Source: Schlesneria sp.
Lineage (GTDB): Bacteria; Planctomycetota; Planctomycetia; Planctomycetales; Planctomycetaceae
Assembly (NCBI GenBank): GCA_028291515.1
Contig: JAQGHU010000033.1
Location: 1-64,000, forward strand
Length of the DNA stretch: 64,000 bases
Direction: 5' to 3'
In this document: positions 47,502 to 57,172 of the stretch, piece after piece
Layout: each line of letters opens with the position of its first letter
How positions within the stretch are numbered: the stretch's first letter is position 1
The notes under the pieces: model-generated
Told to the model about the DNA's origin: nothing
Seen by the model: only the letters and a program-made list of their open reading frames with translations
Database searches by the model: none
Made by a program: the position numbers and the translations under genes

Positions 47502-47538
47502 CGGAAGAGCTCCTTCGAATCGATCACAAAGAATGACA

Positions 47539-47560
47539 CAGGCCGGGCGAAGCCGGCCTG
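47539..47560 (-). terminator. hairpin downstream of rpsU
   Basis: An 8-bp stem (CAGGCCGG / CCGGCCTG) with a 6-base loop follows the rpsU stop on the minus strand, with a short T-rich tail. It probably separates rpsU from the hydrolase gene. Confidence 0.6.
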
Positions 47561-47594
47561 GTTATATCATCATGGCAATCGGACGTTTGACGAA

Positions 47595-47801
47595 TCAAAC
47601 GGTTCCGGTGTTACCGACCATGCGTTGAATCTTGGCGCGGCGTTCGGCGCGACGACGAGAGCGGCGGCTGGTTTCGCTTGGCTTTTCATAGAATTCGCGC
47701 CGACGCATTTCCTTCTTGATGCCGGCATGCTCGACCAACTTACGAAACCGCTTCACTGCATCGTTAATCGACTCGTTATCCCGCAACCGCAACTTGACCA
47801 C
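47595..47801 (-). CDS. rpsU: 30S ribosomal protein S21
   Basis: A 68-residue, strongly basic protein with the S21 pattern ([40 protein letters not shown]). A component of the small subunit that helps mRNA binding and initiation. The GTG start has GGAGG five to six bases upstream, the strongest ribosome binding site seen in the window. The length is normal. It stands alone, so the usual rpsU-dnaG-rpoD context is not present. Confidence 0.95.
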   Translation of the reverse strand: MVKLRLRDNESINDAVKRFRKLVEHAGIKKEMRRREFYEKPSETSRRSRRRAERRAKIQRMVGNTGTV

Positions 47802-48157
47802 ACAGTCCTCCGTCAGGGTTATTCAAGAACTACCCAAAAAATGCCGCCGGTCGACCGGCACCATCGCCGAAACCTCTGAAGCGGACCGAGGATTCTAGCG
47901 GGTGAGCTAGTCAGTGGGAAGTCAGGCCGAAAATTGAATTTCTGGCGAGTTTTGGGTCGCCTGCTGGTGGCTGACTCGAAAAGAGTGGTCTCGAGAAGAG
48001 TGACGCAAGTGTTGATAGGTAATGATATTAACGCAAAGGCGCAAAGGCGCAGAGACGCAAAGGAGATCCGGTAGATTGGTCGCTGCTCATCTTTGCGCCT
48101 TCGCGCCTTTGCGCCTTTGCGTTCCTTTGGTCACCGATTCGTGACAGATTTGAGGTG
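47802..48157. repeat. gene-free region with an AACGCAAAGGCGC palindrome
   Basis: Arms at 48030-48062 and 48091-48123 form an imperfect inverted repeat of about 33 bp with the GCAAAGGCGCAAAGGCGC theme, related to the perfect repeat at 24664-24762. The remaining part should carry the rpsU promoter; no gene is seen. Confidence 0.8.
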
Positions 48158-49285
48158 TTAGCGGCCTCGATCTTCAGTGGGATGTAGCTCATTCCAGATG
48201 GCGGTGAACCACAGCAGAGCGGCTCGCTTTTGGCCGAGGCTGCTGAAGTGGCGCTTCGATTTTGCGTTTCCTCGGTTGTCGCCGCCCAAGACGTCGGTAT
48301 CGGGGCCGGGGCGGAATCCGGGCAGCTTCCAGAGCTCGGCAGTTCCAGTCCGGATGCGACGTTCGCCTAGCGGGTCGTTGTAGACGGTTGGATGCAGAGT
48401 CGATTTGGCGAGTAACCACGGGGGATTGAATCGCCAGGCCTCGGCCGCAGCGTCGTGAATCTCCTGCATGTTCTTGATGTAGTCGGCGGTCGATGTTTTC
48501 TCGATCACGTCCGATTCGCCTTGCTGCCAGAGCACCGCGCGGAACGAACCGATCTCGCGACCGACGTCACGCAGTCGTTTGTGCAGCGGGCCGTCGGGCA
48601 TCCACTTAGTTGTCGAGGTTGCACCGACTGACACGTTGACGAAGGCCACCGGGACACGCAAAGTTGGGGCCAGCAAGTCACCGAGCGGCGGCCAGATCGA
48701 TCCGCCATCGCCGTTCTGGGGTGGAGGGTCGTTGGCGATGCGCCAAGTTTTCGTTGGCCAGTCGTAGGTCGACACGGCTTGCGACGCATCGGTCACCTTC
48801 ATCAATTCGTCATTGTGTCCGCCGGCGTACGACTGCCCCGCGACGAGGAAGACCTCGCCCACACCGATTTGTTCAACTTGACCCTGGGCTATGATCTTTT
48901 CTTCGTCGACGCAGCGAATCTTTAGCCTGTACCAACCTCCGGCGGGAGCTTCGACCAACCCTTTTAATTGTTGGTCGTTTCCTTCGTCTTCAAGGTGATA
49001 CCAGTCGTGAGTGTCTCCGAAGCCGTGTTCCATCAGCTCCAATTGAAACTCCCATTTTCCCGTCACGCCTTTCGGTTTCGCCGCTTTGACAGTGATATCG
49101 GTATAACCGAGTTCCGGCCCCCCCGGTTCATGCACCGATGACAGATTTGGATCGAAGCCTTCCCGCTGCAGGACCTGAAACGGCTTCGGCTGCTCAATCA
49201 CTAGCTTGGCCGGTTCTTCAGCAAAGCTGGGTGCGCAGATCGAAGTGATCATTGCGGCCAACAGGGACATGTTGCGACAATTCAT
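48158..49285 (-). CDS. sialate O-acetylesterase-like secreted protein (SGNH hydrolase)
   Basis: A 375-residue protein with a signal peptide (NMSLLAAMITSICAPSFAEE). The GQS motif of block I is present (VFLVAGQSYAGGHND, Ser152), with WQQGESDV later and a C-terminal HFSSLGQ that may supply the catalytic His. It fits the SASA/SGNH family, which removes acetyl groups from sialic or other sugars. About 140 residues before the GQS motif form a beta-rich module found in other members. The ATG start is at 49285. It stands alone on the minus strand. Confidence 0.8.
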   Translation of the reverse strand: MNCRNMSLLAAMITSICAPSFAEEPAKLVIEQPKPFQVLQREGFDPNLSSVHEPGGPELGYTDITVKAAKPKGVTGKWEFQLELMEHGFGDTHDWYHLEDEGNDQQLKGLVEAPAGGWYRLKIRCVDEEKIIAQGQVEQIGVGEVFLVAGQSYAGGHNDELMKVTDASQAVSTYDWPTKTWRIANDPPPQNGDGGSIWPPLGDLLAPTLRVPVAFVNVSVGATSTTKWMPDGPLHKRLRDVGREIGSFRAVLWQQGESDVIEKTSTADYIKNMQEIHDAAAEAWRFNPPWLLAKSTLHPTVYNDPLGERRIRTGTAELWKLPGFRPGPDTDVLGGDNRGNAKSKRHFSSLGQKRAALLWFTAIWNELHPTEDRGR

Positions 49286-49482
49286 CGAGAGAACTCCCGT
49301 ACAGCAGCGAAGTCAGAACGAGATGATCGTAAAACGGTTGGTTTGTTTCGACAATTCGCTTGAAGTGCCGATTGGAATAATTTGTGTTGGCTTTAGCGAC
49401 TGGCGGGGAGCCAGAACCGTTAACAGAATTGTTCGCTTGCGGTTGCTCGAAAAACACCTGACTGGCGGGATGTGAGTCTGTC

Positions 49483-51477
49483 ATGCCTGATTGGTCGTAC
49501 CGCACTCTGTTTCAGCCACTGCTGTTCTCGTTTTCAGCGGAAACGGGGCGGGATCTGGCACTGGGGGCGATGGGGCGACTTAGCCGTCTACCGTTTGGCC
49601 CGACGATCATCGACTTGTTCGGTCACATGCGGCCTGACGCTCGCCTGCAAACGCAGTTGCAGCAACTGACAATCGATAGTCCGATCGGTATCGGACATCT
49701 CGTCGATCCGCACGGGGTGGCTACCGCGGCCATAACCCGTTTTGGGATTGGTCTGATTGAAGTCGGGCCGATCGCCGTCCGCGAACTTCCGTTGTTGCAA
49801 CCGATGCATAGGCGCGAGATGAACAACGCGATTCGAATTCCGGAGGCACCGTTCGCGGACAGTGTCGATGATTGGGCTGAGCGGTTGTCTCGATTCGATC
49901 GCCAGTCGGTCCGCGTTTTGGCTCGAATCGTGGTGGCGGCCAACACCTCTGCTGAACAAGCCACGGCGGAATGCCTGCTTCTGCAATCGCGATTGGCTCC
50001 GTATGTCGATGGATTCGTACTCGCCACAACCGACGAGTCATTGCGAGTTCGTTGGTCTCCAGACGTGTGGCGGCAGCATGTGCAGACAATCATCACCGCA
50101 ATCAAATCCGCCAACCGACTGGCCTGCGTGGCAATTCGAGCCGACCTGAATCCTCATCAGCTCCATTCGATGATCGCCCCCGCCGTTGAAGCAGGCTGTC
50201 GAGTGATCCAGGTCGAAAGTCGTCTGGTCGATGCCCCGGATGGTTGGCTCATCGGGCACCTGGCGCTGAAATCAGTCAAATTGACTATCGATCATCTGCG
50301 AGCGGAATTTGGTGCGGGCGTGTCTGTGATTGCCGGCGGTGTTCACGAACCGATCGATGCCATCGAGCTGCAGCGTCATGGGGCGGATTGTGTGCTCGTG
50401 GATACAGGTCTGATCTATTCCGGGCCGGGATTGCCCAAGCGAATTAACGAAGCGGTGCTGTACGCGAGCGTGGCGAAGTCACGTGAGCGGAATCCGTCCA
50501 CATCGGAATCATCGCGACCTCCGTTGCCGATTCAGAAGTACACCTGGTTCTGGAGTCTGGTGTTGGGAGCCGCGATGCTGTTGGGTGCAGTGCTGGCGTT
50601 TGGCATTGCATCGACGCGCGTCATTCTGCCGTATGACGAGGTCTTCGTGGGGATGTCGCGTCAGGAGTTGGACCTGATCAACCCGCGACTGCTGGCGTTT
50701 ATGCAGCATGATCGCGTGACGTTGTCGGGGACGATGTTTGCGATCGCCGCGCTGTATCTGTTTTTGTCGTGGTACGGCATCCGTCAGGGGATGCACTGGG
50801 CCATGGTGGCCGTGCTGACATCGGCCTTCTTTGGCTTCGTCAGCTTTTTCTGGTTTCTGGGGTTTGGCTATTTCGATCCGTTTCACGCGTTTGTGACGGC
50901 CATCATGTTTCAGTTTCTGCTGATGGCGTGGCAGGGGGATCTTGGTCAGGCACAATTGACTTCGCTTCCCAATTTGCGTGAGACACCTGCCTGGCGAGCG
51001 GCTCAATGGGGACAACTGCTGTTCGTAGTTCATGGAGCGGTATTGGTTGGCGCGGGAGTCGTGATTTCGGGGGTGGGGTGTACGGACGTGTTCGTGCGTG
51101 AAGACCTGCAATTCATGGACACCTGCCCCGGTGATCTTTCGCTCGCGAATCCACGACTTATTCCGTTGATCGCTCATGATCGGGCGAGCTTTGGTGGGAT
51201 GTTGATTACGACCGGGCTGGCGGTGTTGTTAACGGCGCTGTGGGGGTTCCGGCAGGGAATGCGCTGGCAGTGGTGGATGCTGCTGCTGGCGGGGATTCCC
51301 GCGTACGCTCTGGCGATCGGTGTGCATTGGGCCGTCGGCTACACCAGTTGGTGGCATCTGACTCCGGCCTATGGCGGGCTGATCCTGCTGGTCGCAGGCC
51401 TGGTGCTGCTCTGGCCGTGGTTGGGTCGGGTTGATCCTGCTCATCGCGACGAATGGAATCGGCTGTTGTCGAGTTGA
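49483..51477 (+). CDS. dihydroorotate-dehydrogenase-like domain fused to a membrane region
   Basis: A 664-residue protein. Residues 1-340 resemble class 2 PyrD: YRTLFQPLLFSFSAETGRDL, then SPIGIGHLVDPHGVATAAIT where PyrD has NPVGLAAGFDKNA, RFGIGLIEVGPIA, and C-terminal VIAGGVHEPIDAIELQRHGA and CVLVDTGLIYSGPGL. Several catalytic and FMN residues are changed, so activity is doubtful. Residues 355-655 contain eight or so membrane helices, with an internal duplication: NPRLLAFMQHDRVTLSGTMF / GIRQGMHW and NPRLIPLIAHDRASFGGMLI / GFRQGMRW. The ATG start is at 49483. Unusual fusion; role unknown. PyrD relationship is firm for the fold only. Confidence 0.78.
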   Translation: MPDWSYRTLFQPLLFSFSAETGRDLALGAMGRLSRLPFGPTIIDLFGHMRPDARLQTQLQQLTIDSPIGIGHLVDPHGVATAAITRFGIGLIEVGPIAVRELPLLQPMHRREMNNAIRIPEAPFADSVDDWAERLSRFDRQSVRVLARIVVAANTSAEQATAECLLLQSRLAPYVDGFVLATTDESLRVRWSPDVWRQHVQTIITAIKSANRLACVAIRADLNPHQLHSMIAPAVEAGCRVIQVESRLVDAPDGWLIGHLALKSVKLTIDHLRAEFGAGVSVIAGGVHEPIDAIELQRHGADCVLVDTGLIYSGPGLPKRINEAVLYASVAKSRERNPSTSESSRPPLPIQKYTWFWSLVLGAAMLLGAVLAFGIASTRVILPYDEVFVGMSRQELDLINPRLLAFMQHDRVTLSGTMFAIAALYLFLSWYGIRQGMHWAMVAVLTSAFFGFVSFFWFLGFGYFDPFHAFVTAIMFQFLLMAWQGDLGQAQLTSLPNLRETPAWRAAQWGQLLFVVHGAVLVGAGVVISGVGCTDVFVREDLQFMDTCPGDLSLANPRLIPLIAHDRASFGGMLITTGLAVLLTALWGFRQGMRWQWWMLLLAGIPAYALAIGVHWAVGYTSWWHLTPAYGGLILLVAGLVLLWPWLGRVDPAHRDEWNRLLSS

Positions 51478-51569
51478 CTGCGGCAGCATTCCGCTATCTG
51501 ATGAGTCGCAAACTTGTTTGATGTGGTTTCAACTGGACGATTGAAGTCCGCCGACTGATGTAGGGCGAA

Positions 51570-52004
51570 GTGGTGACGCAACGATTAACGGCTCTGGTCG
51601 CTTTGCTGCGAATATTGGGACTGATCAACTTCGCTGCTGTCGTTGCCGTCATCGCACCGAGCCGTTGGATCGTCTGGTGCCATGAACTGTTGGGAATGGG
51701 ATCATTTCCCACTGCTCCGATCGCCGGATACCTGGCGCGGTCGACATCGCTGTGGTTTGCCTCATTCGGTGTGCTGTTGTGGTTTGTCTCTCGCGATGTG
51801 TCGCGATATCGCAGCTTGATCGCTTTCCTGGGATGGGCGATGGTGGTTCAAGGGCTGTTCATGCTCGGCATAGATTGCGCTGAACGAATGCCCGGTTGGT
51901 GGATCGCGATGGAAGGTCCGACCTGCTTGCTGTTAGGGGCAGCGATCTTGAGACTGGTTGCAACGATGTCGGCTGAAATTGAGCCACCTCGTGCGGGAGA
52001 ATAG
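51570..52004 (+). CDS. hypothetical membrane protein
   Basis: A 144-residue protein with about four hydrophobic helices (near 10-30, 60-75, 82-102 and 115-132) and a short charged tail. The start is the GTG at 51570. It follows the dihydroorotate-dehydrogenase-like fusion by about 90 bases on the same strand and may be co-transcribed. No family recognised. Confidence 0.7.
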   Translation: MVTQRLTALVALLRILGLINFAAVVAVIAPSRWIVWCHELLGMGSFPTAPIAGYLARSTSLWFASFGVLLWFVSRDVSRYRSLIAFLGWAMVVQGLFMLGIDCAERMPGWWIAMEGPTCLLLGAAILRLVATMSAEIEPPRAGE

Positions 52005-52114
52005 TCTCGATTCTGATGTGGGCCTATGATGAGGTTGGCAATAAGCACCAAGTGATTGCTGGCGCTGTTGGCGTCGGTTGCTTGTGATTCAAGATTGGTA
52101 TGAAAGGGATGGCG

Positions 52115-52633
52115 ATGGCAGCGAGCGCAAAACGAATTCTGATCTTCGTTGGTGATGACTATGAAGATCTGGAGCTGTGGTATCCCAAGTTGCGGCTGAT
52201 CGAAGCCGGGTTTCAGGTGACTATTGCCGGGCAGCAATCCGGCAAGGTTTACGCCGGTAAGAATGGATATCCCTGTGCCTCAGACGCGTTAATTTCCGAC
52301 ATGAACTCGGCTGATTTCCAGGGGGTTGTTTGCGCGGGGGGATGGATGCCCGATAAGCTGCGCCGTGACCCGAAGGTGCTCAGCCTGACTCAAGAATTCG
52401 CTGCTGCCGGTAAGTTGGTCGCTGCGATTTGTCATGGTGGATGGATCCCGATCTCGGCGAACATCTATCGCGGAGTCAAAGTGACGGGATCACCGGGGAT
52501 TAAAGACGATCTGATTAACGCTGGCGGGCTCTATGAAGATGCCGCTGTGACAGTGGACCGGCACTTCGTCAGCAGTCGCAAGCCGGATGACTTGCCGCAA
52601 TTCTGTCAGGGGATGTTGAAGGTGCTGGGTTGA
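52115..52633 (+). CDS. DJ-1/PfpI family protein
   Basis: A 172-residue protein of the DJ-1/PfpI superfamily: ILIFVGDDYEDLELWYPKLR with the conserved Glu17, and the nucleophile elbow VAAICHGGW with Cys106-His107. It matches the PfpI-type group of proteases and deglycases. The start ATG 52115 has GGGA at correct spacing; ATGs at 52100 and 52109 are also in frame. It lies after the small membrane protein gene with 110 bases between. The activity cannot be told from sequence. Confidence 0.9.
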   Translation: MAASAKRILIFVGDDYEDLELWYPKLRLIEAGFQVTIAGQQSGKVYAGKNGYPCASDALISDMNSADFQGVVCAGGWMPDKLRRDPKVLSLTQEFAAAGKLVAAICHGGWIPISANIYRGVKVTGSPGIKDDLINAGGLYEDAAVTVDRHFVSSRKPDDLPQFCQGMLKVLG

Positions 52634-52899
52634 TGCGAAGCGGGGAATTGAAACGCAGAGTCGCGAAGGACGCAGAGAAGAATCTCTGGTTGACGTGATA
52701 CGTACTGATTCTATCAATGGAAGAGAAGAGATTTGAAACACAGAAGCACAGAGAAAAGAAGCGAACGACGGAATACACGAAAAACACGGAACAGGTACGA
52801 ATCAAAACCTCATCTTTTCGTGTGTTCAGTGTATTCCGTGGTCTAACTCATCTAATTCTCTCTGTGCCTCTGTGTTTCAAATCTCTTCTTTCTTCACGA
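52634..52899. repeat. nested inverted-repeat element, AACACAGAGG family
   Basis: Outer arms at 52727-52754 and 52859-52886 (TTGAAACACAGAAGCACAGA and its inverse) surround an inner inverted repeat with ACGGAATACACGAAAAACAC. The right part (TCGTGTGTTCAGTGTATTCC) recurs almost exactly at 29125-29160. No gene is seen. Confidence 0.85.
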
Positions 52900-54075
52900 T
52901 CAGACTTGCTCTGTCAGGCGTTTGACGAAGATGGTGGCGTAGGCGCCTCGGGGGAGGACGAATTGCAGGGTGACTCGGTGGCGGCCTTCGTTCATGTCGT
53001 CTTCGTCGGCGTGCAGATTCAGATCGCGTGGGATGACGATGGCGGCTCGTTCGCCTTTGGAGAAGAAAGCGTCGCGTGGGTATTTGATTCGCACTTCGCG
53101 CAGGGCGATCCCCTCATCTTCCATGACCGATTCGTAGAGCGACAGCAGCGGGCCGGGTTCCAGGTGCAATCGCGCTGATGGCAGTGGTAAGACCGTCTCG
53201 GTCAAGGTAGCTCGTTCGGTGTCGGTTAGCTCGATGGGGAACGGCACGTTGGCCGTAGCGAGTTCAACCTTGAAGAGTCTTGATCGATCGACTTGCTGCT
53301 GCAGCCACGCTGAGAGGATCAGGTTCCAGAGGTCGCTTTGGAAGGCGGCCAGCCACAGGCTGCGCATGTCTTGCCGAAACAGTGCGAGTGCCTCGCGGTA
53401 GCGAGTGGGGTGGTCACAGAGATAGGTCACAATGCTGCGGCGTGAACACTTGGGAAGGGCGGCTTTGCATTCGATCCAGCGGTTCCAGTGGTCGCGGATC
53501 GTCTGCTTTTCATCGCGGTCGCCGGGACGGTCGTGAGGATTCGATTCGGCCAGGGCCAGCCAGAGGGCTTTTTCGTAGTCGCCCAGGCACCAGGGCTTGG
53601 CAATGAATTCGCCCGATTCGCCGAGTGATCCGAATCGTTGATCGTCGAAGTAATTCGGCACGCCATCGCGGGCGAGTTGATCGCGGAGGGAAACGATTCG
53701 TTCCGCGTCGGCGCGAGTGAGGTTCCGCATGACGACTCGAAACCGATTGGCGGCGATGTCGTGTGGGCCAAATTCGCGAACCGATTGACCCTGGTAGGCC
53801 AACGTGAAGTGGTCCTGCTTCATGTCTCGTCGCGGTCCATGATGGATCGTGACCCACTGACGTGTTACCGCGTGCTTATCCTTCAGGCCGCCATAGCTGA
53901 TTTGCCGTCGCGACAAGTTCCACCGATCAGCAATCGCCGTGATGGCCTCGGGCGTGCCGAGTGATCGTTTCGTCAGAAGGTAGACGGCAAACGAACCGTT
54001 CCCCAGTTTGAAGTCGCTGAGTTCTTCGACTTCAAAGTCGTCGGGAGTCGTTTTCAGTTTCATCGAGGAAGGCAT
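52900..54075 (-). CDS. truD: tRNA pseudouridine(13) synthase TruD
   Basis: A 391-residue TruD. The catalytic Asp66 lies in GGLKDKHAVTRQ, and PNYFDDQRFG, HDIAANRFRVVMRN and the C-terminal FVLPRGAYATIFVKRL are all family marks. It modifies uridine 13 of certain tRNAs. The length is somewhat longer than in E. coli, mainly through a charged insert at 200-240. The start is ATG 54075; the ATG at 54063 is also possible. It is followed (upstream on the plus axis) by a palindrome element and is probably monocistronic. Confidence 0.94.
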   Translation of the reverse strand: MPSSMKLKTTPDDFEVEELSDFKLGNGSFAVYLLTKRSLGTPEAITAIADRWNLSRRQISYGGLKDKHAVTRQWVTIHHGPRRDMKQDHFTLAYQGQSVREFGPHDIAANRFRVVMRNLTRADAERIVSLRDQLARDGVPNYFDDQRFGSLGESGEFIAKPWCLGDYEKALWLALAESNPHDRPGDRDEKQTIRDHWNRWIECKAALPKCSRRSIVTYLCDHPTRYREALALFRQDMRSLWLAAFQSDLWNLILSAWLQQQVDRSRLFKVELATANVPFPIELTDTERATLTETVLPLPSARLHLEPGPLLSLYESVMEDEGIALREVRIKYPRDAFFSKGERAAIVIPRDLNLHADEDDMNEGRHRVTLQFVLPRGAYATIFVKRLTEQV

Positions 54076-54127
54076 AGTTGCGAATCAAGCACCGAAAGTA
54101 GAGAGATCAAAAACAAGACCGATATCG

Positions 54128-55447
54128 TTACTGTTTCGAGCCAATACAGTACAGCCATTCCTGGCGAGGGCCGCTGGACGCATCGGCGACTCGCACAAAC
54201 ATCTGCCCCTTGCTGCCGGCGGGACTCGCGAAGGACTCGGTCCCCAGGCGATTTTCGGCGACAAGCTCGAACGACTTGGGATTGGCCTGAAACACGGTCG
54301 TCTTGCCAGCCATATCGGTGATGTAGATGTTATCACCCGAGACGATCGGTGAGGTCCTAAAATCGCCGCCGATTCGCTTTTGCCACGTTTCCTTGCCGGA
54401 TTCGGCGTTAAAGCAGCGCGCGATTCCGTCGTTAATCAGGTAGACGTAGCCCTTAAACGCCAGGAGTGACGGAACGTACGAATGCGATTTGTTTCGCCAG
54501 GCCACGCTGCCATCCGGCTTCAGCGCGATGGTTTCTCGTTCGGGCCAGCCGGCGCTGGCGATGACGAGATTACCCGAGGTGACTGGCAGACCGACACCGG
54601 ATTCAGCAGTCCCTGCGACTGACCAGTTCTGATCACCTGTCAGCGGGTTGTAGCTACTGACTTCACGGCAGCCGCAAATCACCAGTTGGTCTTGGCCATC
54701 CAGAGTGACCACGCGCGGCGATGCATAACTCGACTTGGCGGGTCGGGGCTTTCGCCATGCGATCGAACCGTCTTTGCGATTCACGGCAGCGATGAAGCCA
54801 CCTTCCTGGTGATCGGCTGCCAGTAAGACGAGGGATTTATACAAAGTAGGCGAGGCTGAGAATCCGAACTTGGACGAGAAGCTGCCGACTTCCGTCTTCC
54901 AGAGTTGCTCGCCATCCAGATCGAGAGCGATTGCCCAGATCTTGCGATCATTTAAGAACAGGCAATAGAGGCTGTTGCCATCGGACGCCAATGTGCTGGA
55001 AGCTTGCGAGCTTTCGCGATGCATCTGGGTTTCAAAGTTGCCTTCGAACAATGTCTTTCGCCAGATCTCTTTGCCGTTCTCGCGATTGAAACAGATCACC
55101 AGTTGCGTCTTCTGTTGTTCATCGGCGGTTTCCAGAAAGATGCGACTGCCGATGATGATCGGGGAAGCATGGCCTTGGCCGGGAACTGCTGTTTTCCAGG
55201 TCACTTTATCAGTGGCAGACCAGGTTGTCGGCAGAGCAGGGCCGGTAACGATGCCGTCTGCATTCGGTCCGCGCCACATCGGCCAGTCGTCCGATGCGAA
55301 TGTCAGATCAGCAGACTCCGTTGTCGGAACTGCTTTCGCTGAGATTTCAGTCGTCGCTGCCACGGGGGGCCCGGGAGGTCGCGGTGGCCGACCGCAGCCG
55401 ATCAGCATTGTGATCAGCAGGCTGGCTGCGACGGTCTGGAATCGCAT
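54128..55447 (-). CDS. PQQ-like beta-propeller lipoprotein
   Basis: A 439-residue protein with a lipoprotein signal (ASLLITMLIGC) and tandem propeller blades with the tryptophan-docking motif (NRENGKEIWRKTLF; LDLDGEQLWKTEV; NRKDGSIAWRKPR; NAESGKETWQKRI). It looks like a PQQ-binding-like repeat protein; these rarely bind PQQ and serve as scaffolds. The start is ATG 55447, with AGGA nine bases upstream; the longer in-frame 5' part is not supported. It is divergent from pckA, with about 130 bases between. Confidence 0.86.
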   Translation of the reverse strand: MRFQTVAASLLITMLIGCGRPPRPPGPPVAATTEISAKAVPTTESADLTFASDDWPMWRGPNADGIVTGPALPTTWSATDKVTWKTAVPGQGHASPIIIGSRIFLETADEQQKTQLVICFNRENGKEIWRKTLFEGNFETQMHRESSQASSTLASDGNSLYCLFLNDRKIWAIALDLDGEQLWKTEVGSFSSKFGFSASPTLYKSLVLLAADHQEGGFIAAVNRKDGSIAWRKPRPAKSSYASPRVVTLDGQDQLVICGCREVSSYNPLTGDQNWSVAGTAESGVGLPVTSGNLVIASAGWPERETIALKPDGSVAWRNKSHSYVPSLLAFKGYVYLINDGIARCFNAESGKETWQKRIGGDFRTSPIVSGDNIYITDMAGKTTVFQANPKSFELVAENRLGTESFASPAGSKGQMFVRVADASSGPRQEWLYCIGSKQ

Positions 55448-55575
55448 GGCTGGAATTCCTGAAAAGTGCCCGAGGGATGTCGAAGGTCTTGAGTTCGCGG
55501 CGAATGGCGGGCATTCTAGGCCCCCACACAAGCGCTTCCTACCGTAAAAAGGTCTTGTCGAATCTGGAGATGTTG

Positions 55576-57153
55576 ATGACTAGCTTTGATCTGTCGATGC
55601 ATGGCATCACAGCGAAGACGATTTTGCGCAATGTTGCGCCTTCGAAGTTGTATGAAGAAGCCATTCGTTATGAACCCGGCACGACCATTTCCGATACCGG
55701 GGCGCTGATCGCCTATTCGGGCGACAAGACGGGACGCTCGCCTCAAGACAAGCGACTGGTCAAGCACCCCGACTCTGAAGAAAATATCTGGTGGGGGCCG
55801 GTCAATTTTCCATTGGATCAGGTGTCGTTCTCGATCAATCGCGAACGAGCCAAAGATTATCTGAATACGCGAGATCGACTGTACGTGGTTGATGGCTACG
55901 CGGGCTGGGATCCGCAGCATCAGATCAAGGTCCGCATCATCTGTTCACGGCCGTATCACGCGCTGTTCATGCACCAGATGCTGATTCGCCCCACCGACGA
56001 ACAACTGAAGAATTACCAAGATCCTGACTTCGTCGTCTATAACGCGGGCAGTTTCCCCGCGAATCGGTTTACGACCGGCATGACATCAAAGACGAGCGTC
56101 GATGTCAGCTTCGAAAACGGCGAAGTGGTGATCCTGGGGACCGAGTATGCCGGTGAGATGAAGAAGGGCATCTTCACGATCATGAATTACCTGATGCCGA
56201 AGCGAGACGTGCTGTCGATGCACTGTTCGGCGACGGCGGATCGCCACACCGGGCAGTCTTCGATTCTGTTCGGTCTGTCTGGAACCGGCAAGACGACGCT
56301 GTCGGCCGATCCCAAGCGATCGTTGATTGGCGACGACGAACATTGCTGGTCCAACGAAGGGATCTTCAATATCGAAGGGGGCTGCTACGCGAAGGCGATT
56401 TATCTGTCGCGCGAATCCGAGCCGGAGATTTTCCAGGCATTGCGATTCGGGGCGGTGCTCGAGAACGTGATCTATGACGACGCTCATCACCACGTCGATT
56501 TCGACAATTCGATCATCACGCAGAATACGCGCGGCGCGTATCCGATTGAATATGTGACGAATGCTCGGATCCCCTGCACGGCGGGGCATCCGACCGACGT
56601 GATCTTTTTGACCTGTGATGCGTTTGGAGTCTTACCGCCTGTCAGCCGATTGACCTCGGAACAAGCAATGTATCACTTTATCAACGGTTACACCGCCAAG
56701 ATCGCAGGGACTGAGGTGGGAATCAAAGAGCCACAAGCGACGTTCTCGCCTTGCTTTGGGGGGCCGTTCCTGGTCTGGCACCCGCGTAAGTATGCGGAAC
56801 TGCTGGCCGAGAAAATTCAGAAGCACAAGGCGAATGTCTGGCTGGTGAACACCGGCTGGAGCGGCGGTCCGTATGGAGTCGGCTCGCGGATGAAGTTGCA
56901 TTACACGCGGGCGATCGTCGACGCGATTCATTCTGGCAAGCTGCAGAATGCGCCGACGCAGGTCGATCCGATTTTTGGTTTGGAAGTGATCACTCAATGC
57001 CCAGAGGTTCCCGATGCTGTCCTCAACCCGCGGCAGACTTGGTCCGATCCAGCCGCCTACGACAATACCGCACGCAAACTGGCTCGCCTTTTCGAAGAAA
57101 ACTACGCCCAGTTCAAAGAAGGGGGCGTCTTCAAAGGAACGATGGACGGGTGA
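55576..57153 (+). CDS. pckA: phosphoenolpyruvate carboxykinase (ATP)
   Basis: A 525-residue ATP-dependent PEPCK, converting oxaloacetate and ATP to PEP, ADP and CO2 in gluconeogenesis. P-loop GLSGTGKTT at 233-241, metal-site GDDEH at 252-256, SGDKTGRSPQDKR at 48-60 and FSPCFGGPF near 395. The length is normal. The start ATG 55576 has GGAG six bases upstream; ATG 55570 is an alternative. Its stop (TGA 57151-57153) overlaps the ATG of a following coding region, which suggests translational coupling. Confidence 0.95.
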   Translation: MTSFDLSMHGITAKTILRNVAPSKLYEEAIRYEPGTTISDTGALIAYSGDKTGRSPQDKRLVKHPDSEENIWWGPVNFPLDQVSFSINRERAKDYLNTRDRLYVVDGYAGWDPQHQIKVRIICSRPYHALFMHQMLIRPTDEQLKNYQDPDFVVYNAGSFPANRFTTGMTSKTSVDVSFENGEVVILGTEYAGEMKKGIFTIMNYLMPKRDVLSMHCSATADRHTGQSSILFGLSGTGKTTLSADPKRSLIGDDEHCWSNEGIFNIEGGCYAKAIYLSRESEPEIFQALRFGAVLENVIYDDAHHHVDFDNSIITQNTRGAYPIEYVTNARIPCTAGHPTDVIFLTCDAFGVLPPVSRLTSEQAMYHFINGYTAKIAGTEVGIKEPQATFSPCFGGPFLVWHPRKYAELLAEKIQKHKANVWLVNTGWSGGPYGVGSRMKLHYTRAIVDAIHSGKLQNAPTQVDPIFGLEVITQCPEVPDAVLNPRQTWSDPAAYDNTARKLARLFEENYAQFKEGGVFKGTMDG

Positions 57154-57172
57154 TGATGATGGGGGAATTCAA

